52,516 bases of DNA from an uncultured Pelagibacteraceae bacterium (GTDB lineage Bacteria; Pseudomonadota; Alphaproteobacteria; Pelagibacterales; Pelagibacteraceae), in contig CACMNP010000006.1 in the NCBI GenBank assembly GCA_902615045.1, positions 1 to 52,516 on the forward strand. Reading direction: 5' to 3'. The translations under genes and the position numbers were made by a program. Of the stretch, positions 1 through 9,666 are shown in pieces (position 1 is the stretch's first letter; each line of letters begins with the position of its first letter). The notes below the pieces were generated by a model. That model ran no database searches. It was given only the letters and a program-made list of their open reading frames with translations, and was not told the DNA's origin.

Positions 1-163
1 AATCGAAGAAAATAATAGGACTACAGTAGGTCAATCAGCTGACACAGATACTTTAGTTGCATCAGCAAACGCATATTTAAATGCATTGAATAAAATGCTC
101 ATAAAACGTGAGAAAAAAGCACCATCTCAAAATATTAAACATCAAAAAGTGAAAGGAATATAA
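1..163 (+). CDS. leuA: 2-isopropylmalate synthase, C-terminal end (partial)
   Basis: Open from the left edge in the frame starting at base 2, with a TAA stop at 161-163; about 53 residues are visible. The stretch around ADTDTLVASANAYLNALNK matches the end of the LeuA regulatory domain, where alphaproteobacterial enzymes carry a GADTD-type motif followed by a helix and a basic tail. LeuA condenses acetyl-CoA with 2-oxoisovalerate, the first committed step of leucine synthesis. The call rests only on this tail. mreB starts four bases after the stop. Confidence 0.75.
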   Translation, partial: IEENNRTTVGQSADTDTLVASANAYLNALNKMLIKREKKAPSQNIKHQKVKGI

Positions 164-167
164 TTAA

Positions 168-1199
<1,032 letters not shown>

Positions 1200-1204
1200 A
1201 TATT

Positions 1205-2041
1205 ATGTCAACAGAATCGAGTAGAGACGATTTTATTATTGCTATTCGTTCCGCATTTTTAAAAAAAGGAAATAGACAAAAATTTTCTTTATTCACTCTA
1301 CTAATCATATCTATTTTAGTTTTATCATTAGAGTATTTTAAATCTGGACCTGTTAATCAATTTAGGTCTATTACAAAAGATATAATATTTAGAGGTTCAT
1401 ATGTCGTATCTAGCCCATTTAAATATGTAAAAGACAAATACTACCTCTTCCAAGATCATATGAGTATGTATGAAGAGTTTTTAGTTTTAAGAGATAAGAA
1501 CCTAGATCTTGACTCGCTGAGAAAAGAAGTTGATTTTTATAAATCAGAAAATGCTCTTTTAAAAAAATTGATAGAGGAAAGAGATCTCTTTTCTAAAGAG
1601 TATATGTTAACTAAGATTTTATTGGACAAACAAAGTCCTTATTTAAAGTCTTTAATAATTAACAAAGGTCAAAAAAATGGAGTTAAATTAGGATCAGCAG
1701 TTAAAGATCGATTATATTACATTGGAAAGGTTGTAAATGTTAACTTTTTAAGCTCTAGAGTATTACTGGCTAATGATCTTAATAGCAAAATCCCAATCAT
1801 TATTGAGCCAAGTGGTATCAATGCAATACTCTCAGGAAATGGGAATGATGAATACGCAGAACTAGAATACCTACCGAAGGAAAATGAGATAAAAGAGAAC
1901 GAAATTGTATATACTTCAGGTTCAGATGGTACAATTCCAGCATCAATTCCTGTTGGAAAAATAATAATTAAAGATAATAAAAAGTATGTGAAGTTTTTTA
2001 GCAACTTAAATCAACTAAATTATGTACAGGTAAATAAGTAA
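1205..2041 (+). CDS. mreC: Cell-shape protein MreC
   Basis: 278 residues. A short cytoplasmic N-terminus is followed by one membrane helix near residues 26-45, a coiled coil near 80-130, and the C-terminal beta-rich MreC domain; the periplasmic part contains the typical run around INKGQKNGVKLGSAV. MreC links MreB filaments to PBP2/RodA in the periplasm. It begins five bases after mreB and ends one base before mreD, so it is co-transcribed. Confidence 0.93.
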   Translation: MSTESSRDDFIIAIRSAFLKKGNRQKFSLFTLLIISILVLSLEYFKSGPVNQFRSITKDIIFRGSYVVSSPFKYVKDKYYLFQDHMSMYEEFLVLRDKNLDLDSLRKEVDFYKSENALLKKLIEERDLFSKEYMLTKILLDKQSPYLKSLIINKGQKNGVKLGSAVKDRLYYIGKVVNVNFLSSRVLLANDLNSKIPIIIEPSGINAILSGNGNDEYAELEYLPKENEIKENEIVYTSGSDGTIPASIPVGKIIIKDNKKYVKFFSNLNQLNYVQVNK

Positions 2042-2042
2042 A

Positions 2043-2564
2043 ATGGCTAGAGGAGATACAAAATTTTATCAATTTTTACTAAATGGTTTTCCAATTATTT
2101 TATTATTTTTCTTTGCTCTAACAGGTTACTCATTCTCATTTAACATATTTAAAATAAATATATCTTTCAATTTTGTTCACTTAATTGTTTTTTATTGGGT
2201 GTTGAGAAAACCTGAGATGCTAGGTTATGGGCTTATTTTTTTCGCAGGAGTAATTAACGACGTTGTACAAAACCTACCAATAGGTGTTTCATCAATAAAT
2301 TATCTTTTACTATGTGTTATTGCGTCTTTTTTTAGGACAAGGACTTTAGTTCCCAATTTAATTTACGATTGGATATTATTTTTTATCGCAATATTAATTG
2401 TAAGCTCAATTCATTTTACAGTATTAGCAATTTTCTTTGACAAAAATATTAGTTATGGGACTTTGATGTCAACAGCCTTTTTTTCATTTTTAATTTATCC
2501 AGCAGTAGCAAAAATATTTAATCAAATTTATTTACTAGGTTTAAAACAAGAACATGCTGAATAG
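2043..2564 (+). CDS. mreD: Rod-shape-determining membrane protein MreD
   Basis: 173 residues, mostly hydrophobic, with five or six predicted membrane helices, matching MreD size and topology. MreD sequences are poorly conserved, so the call leans on position between mreC and mrdA and on the helical pattern, including a loop with the family-like run GVINDVVQNLPIGVSS. Its last 11 bases overlap the start of mrdA, suggesting translational coupling. It is the integral membrane part of the elongasome. Confidence 0.85.
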   Translation: MARGDTKFYQFLLNGFPIILLFFFALTGYSFSFNIFKINISFNFVHLIVFYWVLRKPEMLGYGLIFFAGVINDVVQNLPIGVSSINYLLLCVIASFFRTRTLVPNLIYDWILFFIAILIVSSIHFTVLAIFFDKNISYGTLMSTAFFSFLIYPAVAKIFNQIYLLGLKQEHAE

Positions 2565-4503
2565 AGGAAGAAACATAGAAAAAGGTAGAGTTATAACAAG
2601 GAGAATGTTTATATTAGCTGCAGCAAAAATATTACTCTTTGCTGGTATTTCATCAAGATTATATAATTTACAAATTTCTGATAGAGAAAAATATGAAATT
2701 TTATCTGACAAAAATAGAATACGTGAATGGAAAACTCCTCCTCAGAGAGGAATAATTGTAGATAACTTTAATAAAGTACTAGCAAGCAACGATAGAGTTT
2801 TTCAGCTACACTTAATACTAGATGAAATTAATGATTTTGATGTAACAATATTTAAAATCAAAAATATAATCGGATTAGATCAGTTTGAAATTAAAAAATT
2901 ATATAAAAAGAAGGAAAGATTAAAACCTTGGGATACACTGGTAGTTTCGGACAATTTAACTTGGGAACAATTCTCAAAAATTAATTTATATTTACATGAA
3001 TTAGAAGGTGCGAAACCTGTATTATCGACATCCAGGTTCTATCCTTATGCAAATGACTTAGTACATATAGTTGGTTATGTTGGTGATGCTAGTCCAAAAG
3101 ATCTTGAAAAACCTGAGATAAAAGAAAATTTTGTTCCAGGTCTAAAAGTAGGGAAATATGGAATAGAAAATTCTCAAGAGAAAATGTTAATAGGTAACTA
3201 CGGTATTAAAAGATACGAGGTTAATGCATCTGGAAAAAGAATAAGCCAAATAGACTATATTAAAGAAAGACAGGGGAACAAAGTAAACTTAACTATAGAT
3301 ATTGAAATTCAAAAATATGCCCAGGAGTTGTTAAAAGGAAAATCAGGCTCAATATGTGCAATGGACATATATACTGGAGAAGTTGTTGCAATGGCATCAT
3401 CACCAACATACGATCCAAACAAATTTACGCATGGAATTAATCAAAAAGATTGGCAAGAAATCAGAAATAATCCTTTAAAACCTTTGATAAATAAGTCTAT
3501 TGCAGGACTTTATTCTCCTGGATCAACTTTTAAGCCATTAGTTGCCCTTGCAGCTCTAGAGTATGGAATATTAGATCCTAATAAAACAATAAGATGCAAG
3601 GGTCATAAGCATCCATATGAACTATACGGGGTAAAATATCATTGTTGGAAAAAAGAAGGTCATGGGTACATGAAGCTCAGAAATGCCATTAAACAATCTT
3701 GCGATATTTATTTTTATGAAATGGCAAGATTACTTGGCGTTGATAAGTTATCAATCATTGCAAAAAGATACGGACTTGGAACAAATGTACTCGGAGATCT
3801 TTATGATGATGAAAAGAATGGATTGGTTCCTGATACTAAATGGAAAAGACGTACATTGGAGCAAAGTTGGTATTTAGGAGAAACAGTAATTAATGGAATA
3901 GGACAAGGTTATATTCAGACTACGCCACTTCAGCTTTGTTTAATGACGGCACAAATTGCAAATGGAGGATATAAAATAAAACCCCATATCATAAAAGACG
4001 AGTCTATAAATTATAAGGACGTAATAAATAAAATTAAATTGGATCAATCCAATTTTCCTTTGCATGAGAGAAATTACTTAGATGATATAAATGTTGAATA
4101 TTATCAGAGAATGTATCACAAAAAGTCTAATATTAATTTTGTTTTAGATGCAATGTTTGGTTCTACAAATGAACAATATGGAACTTCATATAAATCTCGT
4201 TATGATGATCCCAAGTATCAATTTGCAGGAAAAACTGGAACGTCACAGGTCAGAAGAATCACTGATCTTGATAGAGAATTAGATTTAGATACCGAACAAA
4301 TTGATTACAAAAAAAGAGATCATGCATTATACGTTGCTTTTGCACCTTATAAGGATCCACGATATGCAATAAGTGTTATTATTGAACATGGGGGATCTGG
4401 GAGTAAAGCTGCAGCTCCGCTTGCGAGTAAATTAATTAAAAGAATTATAGATAGACACAAATTACGAGAACAATTTAATAATGGAAATACTAGTTTAGCA
4501 TAA
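2554..4503 (+). CDS. mrdA: Penicillin-binding protein 2 (class B transpeptidase)
   Basis: 649 residues. A membrane helix near residues 19-38 is followed by the PBP dimerisation domain (RGIIVDNFNKVLASN) and the transpeptidase domain. Active-site motifs are S324-T-F-K327, S382-C-D384 (the SxD form seen in PBP2) and K560-T-G562. It cross-links peptidoglycan during lateral growth and works with RodA, encoded next with a one-base TAATG overlap. The catalytic set is complete. Confidence 0.96.
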   Translation: MLNRGRNIEKGRVITRRMFILAAAKILLFAGISSRLYNLQISDREKYEILSDKNRIREWKTPPQRGIIVDNFNKVLASNDRVFQLHLILDEINDFDVTIFKIKNIIGLDQFEIKKLYKKKERLKPWDTLVVSDNLTWEQFSKINLYLHELEGAKPVLSTSRFYPYANDLVHIVGYVGDASPKDLEKPEIKENFVPGLKVGKYGIENSQEKMLIGNYGIKRYEVNASGKRISQIDYIKERQGNKVNLTIDIEIQKYAQELLKGKSGSICAMDIYTGEVVAMASSPTYDPNKFTHGINQKDWQEIRNNPLKPLINKSIAGLYSPGSTFKPLVALAALEYGILDPNKTIRCKGHKHPYELYGVKYHCWKKEGHGYMKLRNAIKQSCDIYFYEMARLLGVDKLSIIAKRYGLGTNVLGDLYDDEKNGLVPDTKWKRRTLEQSWYLGETVINGIGQGYIQTTPLQLCLMTAQIANGGYKIKPHIIKDESINYKDVINKIKLDQSNFPLHERNYLDDINVEYYQRMYHKKSNINFVLDAMFGSTNEQYGTSYKSRYDDPKYQFAGKTGTSQVRRITDLDRELDLDTEQIDYKKRDHALYVAFAPYKDPRYAISVIIEHGGSGSKAAAPLASKLIKRIIDRHKLREQFNNGNTSLA

Positions 4504-5633
4504 TGTTAAGAGAAAGAATACAAGCAAGCAATTATAGTTTTTTGGACAAATTAAAATCAATAGATTATTTATTAATTTTATTAATTTTAGCTATCGGATC
4601 AATCAGTGTATTTGCAATTTATTCTACCGAAGGAGGAAAATTTTCTTTTTATACAAAAAATCACATAATTAGATTATCTGTATTTTTTAGTTTATTTTTA
4701 GTTTTATCTTTTGTAAGGGTGTCAACTTGGTATAAAAATGCATATTTATTTTATTTAATAGGACTAATTTTATTACTCGTAGTTTTATTTTTTGGAATTT
4801 CAGCATCAGGAGCTACTAGGTGGATAAACTTATACTTTCTAAATTTACAACCTTCAGAATTAATGAAGATCGCAGTGATAATATGTTTTGCAAGATATTA
4901 TCATAGAATTCAAAGTTCAGATATTCAAAGCATCAAGTTTTTAATTCAACCAATTATACTTTTAATAGTTCCTTGTTATCTTGTAATACAACAACCTGAT
5001 TTAGGAACCTCTATTTTAATTGCAGGAAGTGGTATTGCGATAATCTGGCTGGCAGGATTAAATATTAAATACTTTGTTTACTCAGGATTATTGTTATTGG
5101 TCTCATTACCTTTTGCTATATCCATTTTAAAACCTTATCAAAAATCTAGAATTTTAACTTTCTTTAACCCTGATAGAGATCCTTTAGGAGCTGGATATCA
5201 AATAATTCAATCTAAAATAGCCATTGGATCTGGTGGCTTTTTTGGAAAAGGATATTTAAAAGGAACTCAAAGCTATCTAGAATTTTTACCTGAAAAACAT
5301 ACCGATTTTATATTTACACTTTTTTCAGAAGAGTTTGGATTTCTTGGTTCAATTATACTTTTATTTTTATACATATTATTAATTTATAGAATAATAAATG
5401 TTGGACTAGTCTCAAGGAGCTTCTTTGCAAAATTATACTGTTTTGGTTTTGCTACAGCAATTTTTTTATATGTATTTGTTAATATAGCAATGGTCTTAGG
5501 AATGTTACCAATTGTTGGTGCACCATTACCTATAATGTCTTATGGTGGATCATCATTATTATCTATTATGTTGGGATTAAGTATTGTTATGAGTTGTAAA
5601 ATATATAATCAGGAACAAATATCAGTTTATTAG
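4503..5633 (+). CDS. rodA: SEDS peptidoglycan glycosyltransferase RodA
   Basis: 376 residues with about ten membrane helices. SEDS-family stretches are visible: GATRWINLYFLNLQPSELMK, QPDLGTS, the large loop with EKHTDFIFTLFSEEFGF, and the C-terminal PLPIMSYGGSS. RodA polymerises lipid II into glycan strands in partnership with PBP2. Its TAG stop abuts, without a spacer, the stop of the convergent phosphatase gene at 5634, so no separate terminator is present. Confidence 0.95.
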   Translation: MLRERIQASNYSFLDKLKSIDYLLILLILAIGSISVFAIYSTEGGKFSFYTKNHIIRLSVFFSLFLVLSFVRVSTWYKNAYLFYLIGLILLLVVLFFGISASGATRWINLYFLNLQPSELMKIAVIICFARYYHRIQSSDIQSIKFLIQPIILLIVPCYLVIQQPDLGTSILIAGSGIAIIWLAGLNIKYFVYSGLLLLVSLPFAISILKPYQKSRILTFFNPDRDPLGAGYQIIQSKIAIGSGGFFGKGYLKGTQSYLEFLPEKHTDFIFTLFSEEFGFLGSIILLFLYILLIYRIINVGLVSRSFFAKLYCFGFATAIFLYVFVNIAMVLGMLPIVGAPLPIMSYGGSSLLSIMLGLSIVMSCKIYNQEQISVY

Positions 5634-6923
5634 CTATTTTCCATCTATAGCAACTATTGTTAAATCATCTTTTTGTACATGACCTGCTCCTAAAATATCA
5701 TCAATCATTGTTTTTAATCTCTCATTAATTGCAGTTGATTGATATTTTTTAATATAATTTTCAAAACCTTCTGATCCTAACATTTCTCCATTTGGATTTT
5801 TTATCTCTGTAATTCCATCTGTAAAAATGTACATTGAGCTATTTTCAAAAGGTATGGTGTGCTCAGGATATTTCGTTTTAGGCATTATGCCTAACGGAGG
5901 CCCAGCTTCTGAGAAATTACTAAAAGTTCCATCAGCTGATAAAATTAATGGAGGTTCGTGGCCAGCGCTTGAAAGCAGCAACTCTTTTTTATTTGAGTCG
6001 TATATTCCAATTAACATAGTAACAAACATACCTCTTGATATAGTTTCACATATTTCATTATTTAATTGAAACAATAAATCAGATGCAGAAAAATTTGTTT
6101 TACTTAAGCATCTATACAAACTAGATGCTTTAGACATTAAGAGCGATGACTTTATCCCTTTTCCAGACACATCTGCAACCCCAAATCCATATTTTCCATC
6201 CCCTAAATCAGAAAAATTATAAAAGTCGCCCGAAACAACTTTTGCTGGTATATTGATTCCTGAAATAGGAAAGTCTTTCTCTTTATTTTTAGATAATAAA
6301 GATCTTTGAATTTCTCCAACGATTTCTACTTCTTTTTGTATTTTATTTTTTTCGACCATTTCTTTAGCCATCTTTGCATTTCTAATAGCTAAAGCAGCTG
6401 GTGCAGAGAGAGTTTCTAAAAGCTTTCTATCATCCTCAATAAACAATTTATCATCAGTTTTTTTATTTAAACAGTGGATTACACCAATACATTCATTTGC
6501 AGCAATTAAAGGAGAACATAAAACTGAGTAGGTTGTAAAATTTGTTTTATTATCGAGGTCAAAATAAAATTCCGCTATTTCACGTACATCTTTTCTTACG
6601 TTACCAACACGGATACACTTTCTTTGTTCGACAGCTTTACCCATAACTCCATCTTTTAAATCTAGCTCATACTCATCTAAATAATCTTGATGTAGAGATG
6701 CGATACATTCAAACTTTTTCTTTTCTTCATTAATTAAAAATATATTCGCAGCTTGCGCATTAAGTCTTGCAATAATAACTCTAAGTGCATTCATTAGGGT
6801 ATCATTCAAATCTAGAGATAAAGCGAAATCCTGATTCATTTTTGTGACCAGTTCTAGATCCACATTAACTTGTGAAATTTCTTTTTCTGGCTCGATAGGT
6901 TTTTTTGACTTAAAAAAGATCAT
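5634..6923 (-). CDS. GAF-domain PP2C (SpoIIE/RsbU-like) serine phosphatase
   Basis: 429 residues, apparently cytosolic, without signal peptide or membrane helix. A GAF-type sensor domain lies near residues 30-190, a short helix links it, and a PP2C/SpoIIE phosphatase domain fills the rest. Metal-site motifs are visible: SGDFYNF (Asp near 233), ADVSGKGIKS, SAGHEPP, FTDGITE and QKDDLTIVAI. RsbU-type enzymes remove phosphate from a STAS-domain antagonist so that it can bind its kinase. The nearest candidate partners, a STAS protein and an RsbW-like kinase, are encoded about 23 kb away at 29703-30434, and two membrane-bound PP2C proteins lie further on. Domain identity is clear; the ligand of the GAF domain is unknown. 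Confidence 0.9.
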   Translation of the reverse strand: MIFFKSKKPIEPEKEISQVNVDLELVTKMNQDFALSLDLNDTLMNALRVIIARLNAQAANIFLINEEKKKFECIASLHQDYLDEYELDLKDGVMGKAVEQRKCIRVGNVRKDVREIAEFYFDLDNKTNFTTYSVLCSPLIAANECIGVIHCLNKKTDDKLFIEDDRKLLETLSAPAALAIRNAKMAKEMVEKNKIQKEVEIVGEIQRSLLSKNKEKDFPISGINIPAKVVSGDFYNFSDLGDGKYGFGVADVSGKGIKSSLLMSKASSLYRCLSKTNFSASDLLFQLNNEICETISRGMFVTMLIGIYDSNKKELLLSSAGHEPPLILSADGTFSNFSEAGPPLGIMPKTKYPEHTIPFENSSMYIFTDGITEIKNPNGEMLGSEGFENYIKKYQSTAINERLKTMIDDILGAGHVQKDDLTIVAIDGK

Positions 6924-7052
6924 TTATTTACTAGCAATTTAAACAATTTTTGATAAATTTTTCAACAATGGAGATTATCGTCTATACGCCAAATTTATAT
7001 ATTCATCTTCAAGATGCAGTGTTACTGGTACAATATGTAATCGACGGATTAA

Positions 7053-7082
7053 TTCACATTTCATCAAACATTAAATTATAAT
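7053..7082 (+). promoter_or_regulatory. Candidate sigma-70-type promoter for pilD
   Basis: TTCACA at 7053-7058 and TATAAT at 7077-7082, separated by 18 bases. The -10 match is perfect and the -35 differs from TTGACA at one base. The pilD GTG start at 7092 is only ten bases beyond the -10, so the transcript would be almost leaderless. A+T-rich DNA produces such matches by chance, so this remains a candidate. Confidence 0.5.
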
Positions 7083-7091
7083 CAAATTTAA

Positions 7092-7853
7092 GTGGACTTT
7101 ATATTCGTAATAGTTTTTGGAGGACTATGGGGTAGCTTTGCAAATGTTTGCATATATAGGTTTCCAAAAAATGAAGGTATCGTAACTGGAAGATCGTTTT
7201 GTCCGAATTGTAAAACAAAGATCAATTGGTATGATAATATTCCTCTAATTTCCTATCTTGCTCTTGGAGGAAAGTGCAGAAACTGTAAAAAAAAAATATC
7301 TATTCAATATTTTATTGTAGAAACATTAAGTATAATTCTATTTACTTCAATTTATTATAAATTTGGTGTTACACTCACCACTTTATATTTAATTATACTT
7401 TCATTATCTTTTTTAATTATTTTTTTTATAGATCTTAAACATTTTATAATTCCAAATATTTTAACCTTTTCTTTAATGATAATAGGTTTTATAAAATCTT
7501 TTGATACAAATTTAGACTCAATGTTCCCTAATTATATAAACTCTTTAATTGGAGGAATTTTTGGTTATGGAATTATATGGTTGATCATATTTATTTATAA
7601 GGCTATTAGAAAAAAAGAAGGGATGGGCTTAGGTGATGCCAAGTTATTTGGAGCAATTGGATTTTGGTTTGGATGGGTATCTATTCCTTTTATAATATTT
7701 TTGTCTTCTATAACTGCACTTATTCATGTTATTCCTAGTTTATTAAATAGATCAAAAAATATATCTTCACAAATTCCTTTTGGTCCGTATATCATTTTAG
7801 CCACATTGATATATGTTATTTTTGAAAGTAATATTAAATCTTTAATATTTTAA
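7092..7853 (+). CDS. pilD: Type IV prepilin peptidase / N-methyltransferase PilD
   Basis: 253 residues with GTG start. The N-terminus has the family pattern GLWGSFANVCIYRFP. A cytoplasmic loop carries two CxxC pairs (CPNC and CRNC), a zinc site found in many PilD proteins. The two aspartates of the GXGD-type membrane protease appear in FIDLKH and GMGLGDAKLFG. It cleaves the leader of prepilins after glycine and methylates the new N-terminal Phe. Its substrates are the pilins at 30576 and 31051 and the minor pilins at 18307-21206. No in-frame ATG fits the family start better than this GTG. Confidence 0.95.
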   Translation: MDFIFVIVFGGLWGSFANVCIYRFPKNEGIVTGRSFCPNCKTKINWYDNIPLISYLALGGKCRNCKKKISIQYFIVETLSIILFTSIYYKFGVTLTTLYLIILSLSFLIIFFIDLKHFIIPNILTFSLMIIGFIKSFDTNLDSMFPNYINSLIGGIFGYGIIWLIIFIYKAIRKKEGMGLGDAKLFGAIGFWFGWVSIPFIIFLSSITALIHVIPSLLNRSKNISSQIPFGPYIILATLIYVIFESNIKSLIF

Positions 7854-7865
7854 GGTAATATCAAA

Positions 7866-8753
7866 ATGATATTTAATGAAATAATAGCTAACACATCAAA
7901 AATTATAATTTCTAATGTAGATAAAGTTAAATTGACATTGGCTGCAATAGTTTCTGAAGGAAGTATTTTAATTGAAGACTATCCAGGATCAGGTAAAACT
8001 ACATTTGCAAAAGCTATTACTCAAAATCTTGGTCTTAACTTTAAAAGGATACAGTTTACATCTGATTTATTACCCAGTGATATTCTTGGATTTAATATTC
8101 TTTCAGATGGGAAGTTAAATTTTCAACAAGGTCCAATTTTTACAAATATAGTTTTAGCTGATGAACTTAATCGCGGAAGTCCAAAATCACAAAGTGCCTT
8201 CCTAGAGGCAATGGAAGAAAAAAATGTTTCTATAGATGGTGAAAGTTATAAACTGCCAGAACCATTTTTTGTTATTGCTACTCAAAATCCTATGGATTCT
8301 TCAGGCACAAGTTCTTTACCAGATTCACAGCTTGATAGATTTATGATTTCATTTTCTTTATCTGATCTAAATGAAAACGATAAAATTTTGATGTTAAAAA
8401 ATACAAGTAAATTAAATGGTGCTTCATCAAAAGCTGTTGATTGGGAGACAATTAAACAAAAAAAAGATCAGCTAACCATAAAAGATGAAATTTATAAATA
8501 TGTTGTTGAAATAGAGCAGGTAATTCAAACGCTTGATCAAAAAATTTATATTTCTGCAAGATGTTTAAAGCAAATCTTAGATTTAGCTAAGGGTTGGGCA
8601 ATTATTCATGAAAAAGATTATGTAACTCATCAAGATATCAAGGAAACTCTGCCTTACATATTAAGACATAGAATTAAATATCTTAACCAGGAAGATAAGA
8701 TCAGCTTCATTAATGAGGAAATACTTCAAAAAATAAAAATAACTAATGGTTAA
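7866..8753 (+). CDS. MoxR-family AAA+ ATPase
   Basis: 295 residues. Walker A is EDYPGSGKTTFAK near residues 38-50, Walker B is VLADELNRGSPKSQSAFLEAMEE near 97-119, and sensor 1 is ATQNP. MoxR ATPases are chaperone-like and typically sit next to DUF58 and transglutaminase genes, as here. The substrate is unknown. It follows pilD by 12 bases and overlaps the DUF58 gene by 8 bases, so the four genes probably form one transcript. Confidence 0.92.
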   Translation: MIFNEIIANTSKIIISNVDKVKLTLAAIVSEGSILIEDYPGSGKTTFAKAITQNLGLNFKRIQFTSDLLPSDILGFNILSDGKLNFQQGPIFTNIVLADELNRGSPKSQSAFLEAMEEKNVSIDGESYKLPEPFFVIATQNPMDSSGTSSLPDSQLDRFMISFSLSDLNENDKILMLKNTSKLNGASSKAVDWETIKQKKDQLTIKDEIYKYVVEIEQVIQTLDQKIYISARCLKQILDLAKGWAIIHEKDYVTHQDIKETLPYILRHRIKYLNQEDKISFINEEILQKIKITNG

Positions 8754-9666
8754 TCAGCTAGTACAGAGGTTAACGAACTTAGACTTTAAGCATTTAATTA
8801 ATCTAAATAAAAAACTTAAAGTTTACATATATCCCAATCTTCAAGGACTATTATTAGGACTGTTTGTATTTTTTTGCTTTTTAATATCTGTATTTTATGA
8901 AAATAACTCAGGACTTCTTATTTCAATTGTTATTTTCTTTATTTTTTTTATTTCAATTTTTATCTCACATCAAAATATTAACAATTTAAGAATAAATTTT
9001 CTAACAGAATACTTAGTTGAAGCAAATAAAACAGAACATATAAACTTTAAGATAATTAATGATGCAAAAGAGAAAAAATTAAATATCGATTTAGAGATCA
9101 ATAAATCAATATTACAAAATTTTAATATATTAGATAAAATAAAAGAATTTAATATAAAATATAATTATGACAAAAGGGGCGTCTATTCTTTAAATAAAAT
9201 AATTTTAAAATCAATATATCCATTTGGAATAATCAGGACTAAAATAAATTATCAACCTTTTAGTAAAGTATATGTATTTCCACAGAAATTAATTCCTAAT
9301 CAAGAATTATTACAAGAATTTAAAATTCACCAAAATAATAATTCTGACGAATTTGACGGTATAGATGAGTACAAAAAAGGAGATAGTTACTCAAAAATCG
9401 CTTGGAAAAAATCAACTATTGGAGATAAAAAATTTGTAAAAGAATTTAAGTCTTTTAAAAGCTCAAAAAAATCAATCCTAGATTTAAACAAATACAGTCA
9501 TATAGAATTTGAGAAATTATTAAGTTATTCAGTATTTATTTTAGATTATTATTTCACAAAAAGTCTAAATTTAACCTTTAAACACAAAGATAATGTGTTC
9601 CATTTAAACGAAAATAAAAACTCTCTAAATAAAATTTTAAAGTATATTTCAAATGTTAAAAATTAA
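8746..9666 (+). CDS. DUF58-domain membrane protein
   Basis: 306 residues. Two membrane helices lie near residues 30-65, and a cytoplasmic DUF58 domain carries the signature DGIDEYKKGDSYSKIAWKKS near residues 204-223. DUF58 proteins accompany MoxR ATPases and transglutaminases, but their biochemical role is not established. The gene overlaps its neighbours by 8 and 14 bases. The C-terminal half is rich in Lys and Asn, in keeping with local base composition. Confidence 0.88.
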   Translation: MVNQLVQRLTNLDFKHLINLNKKLKVYIYPNLQGLLLGLFVFFCFLISVFYENNSGLLISIVIFFIFFISIFISHQNINNLRINFLTEYLVEANKTEHINFKIINDAKEKKLNIDLEINKSILQNFNILDKIKEFNIKYNYDKRGVYSLNKIILKSIYPFGIIRTKINYQPFSKVYVFPQKLIPNQELLQEFKIHQNNNSDEFDGIDEYKKGDSYSKIAWKKSTIGDKKFVKEFKSFKSSKKSILDLNKYSHIEFEKLLSYSVFILDYYFTKSLNLTFKHKDNVFHLNENKNSLNKILKYISNVKN

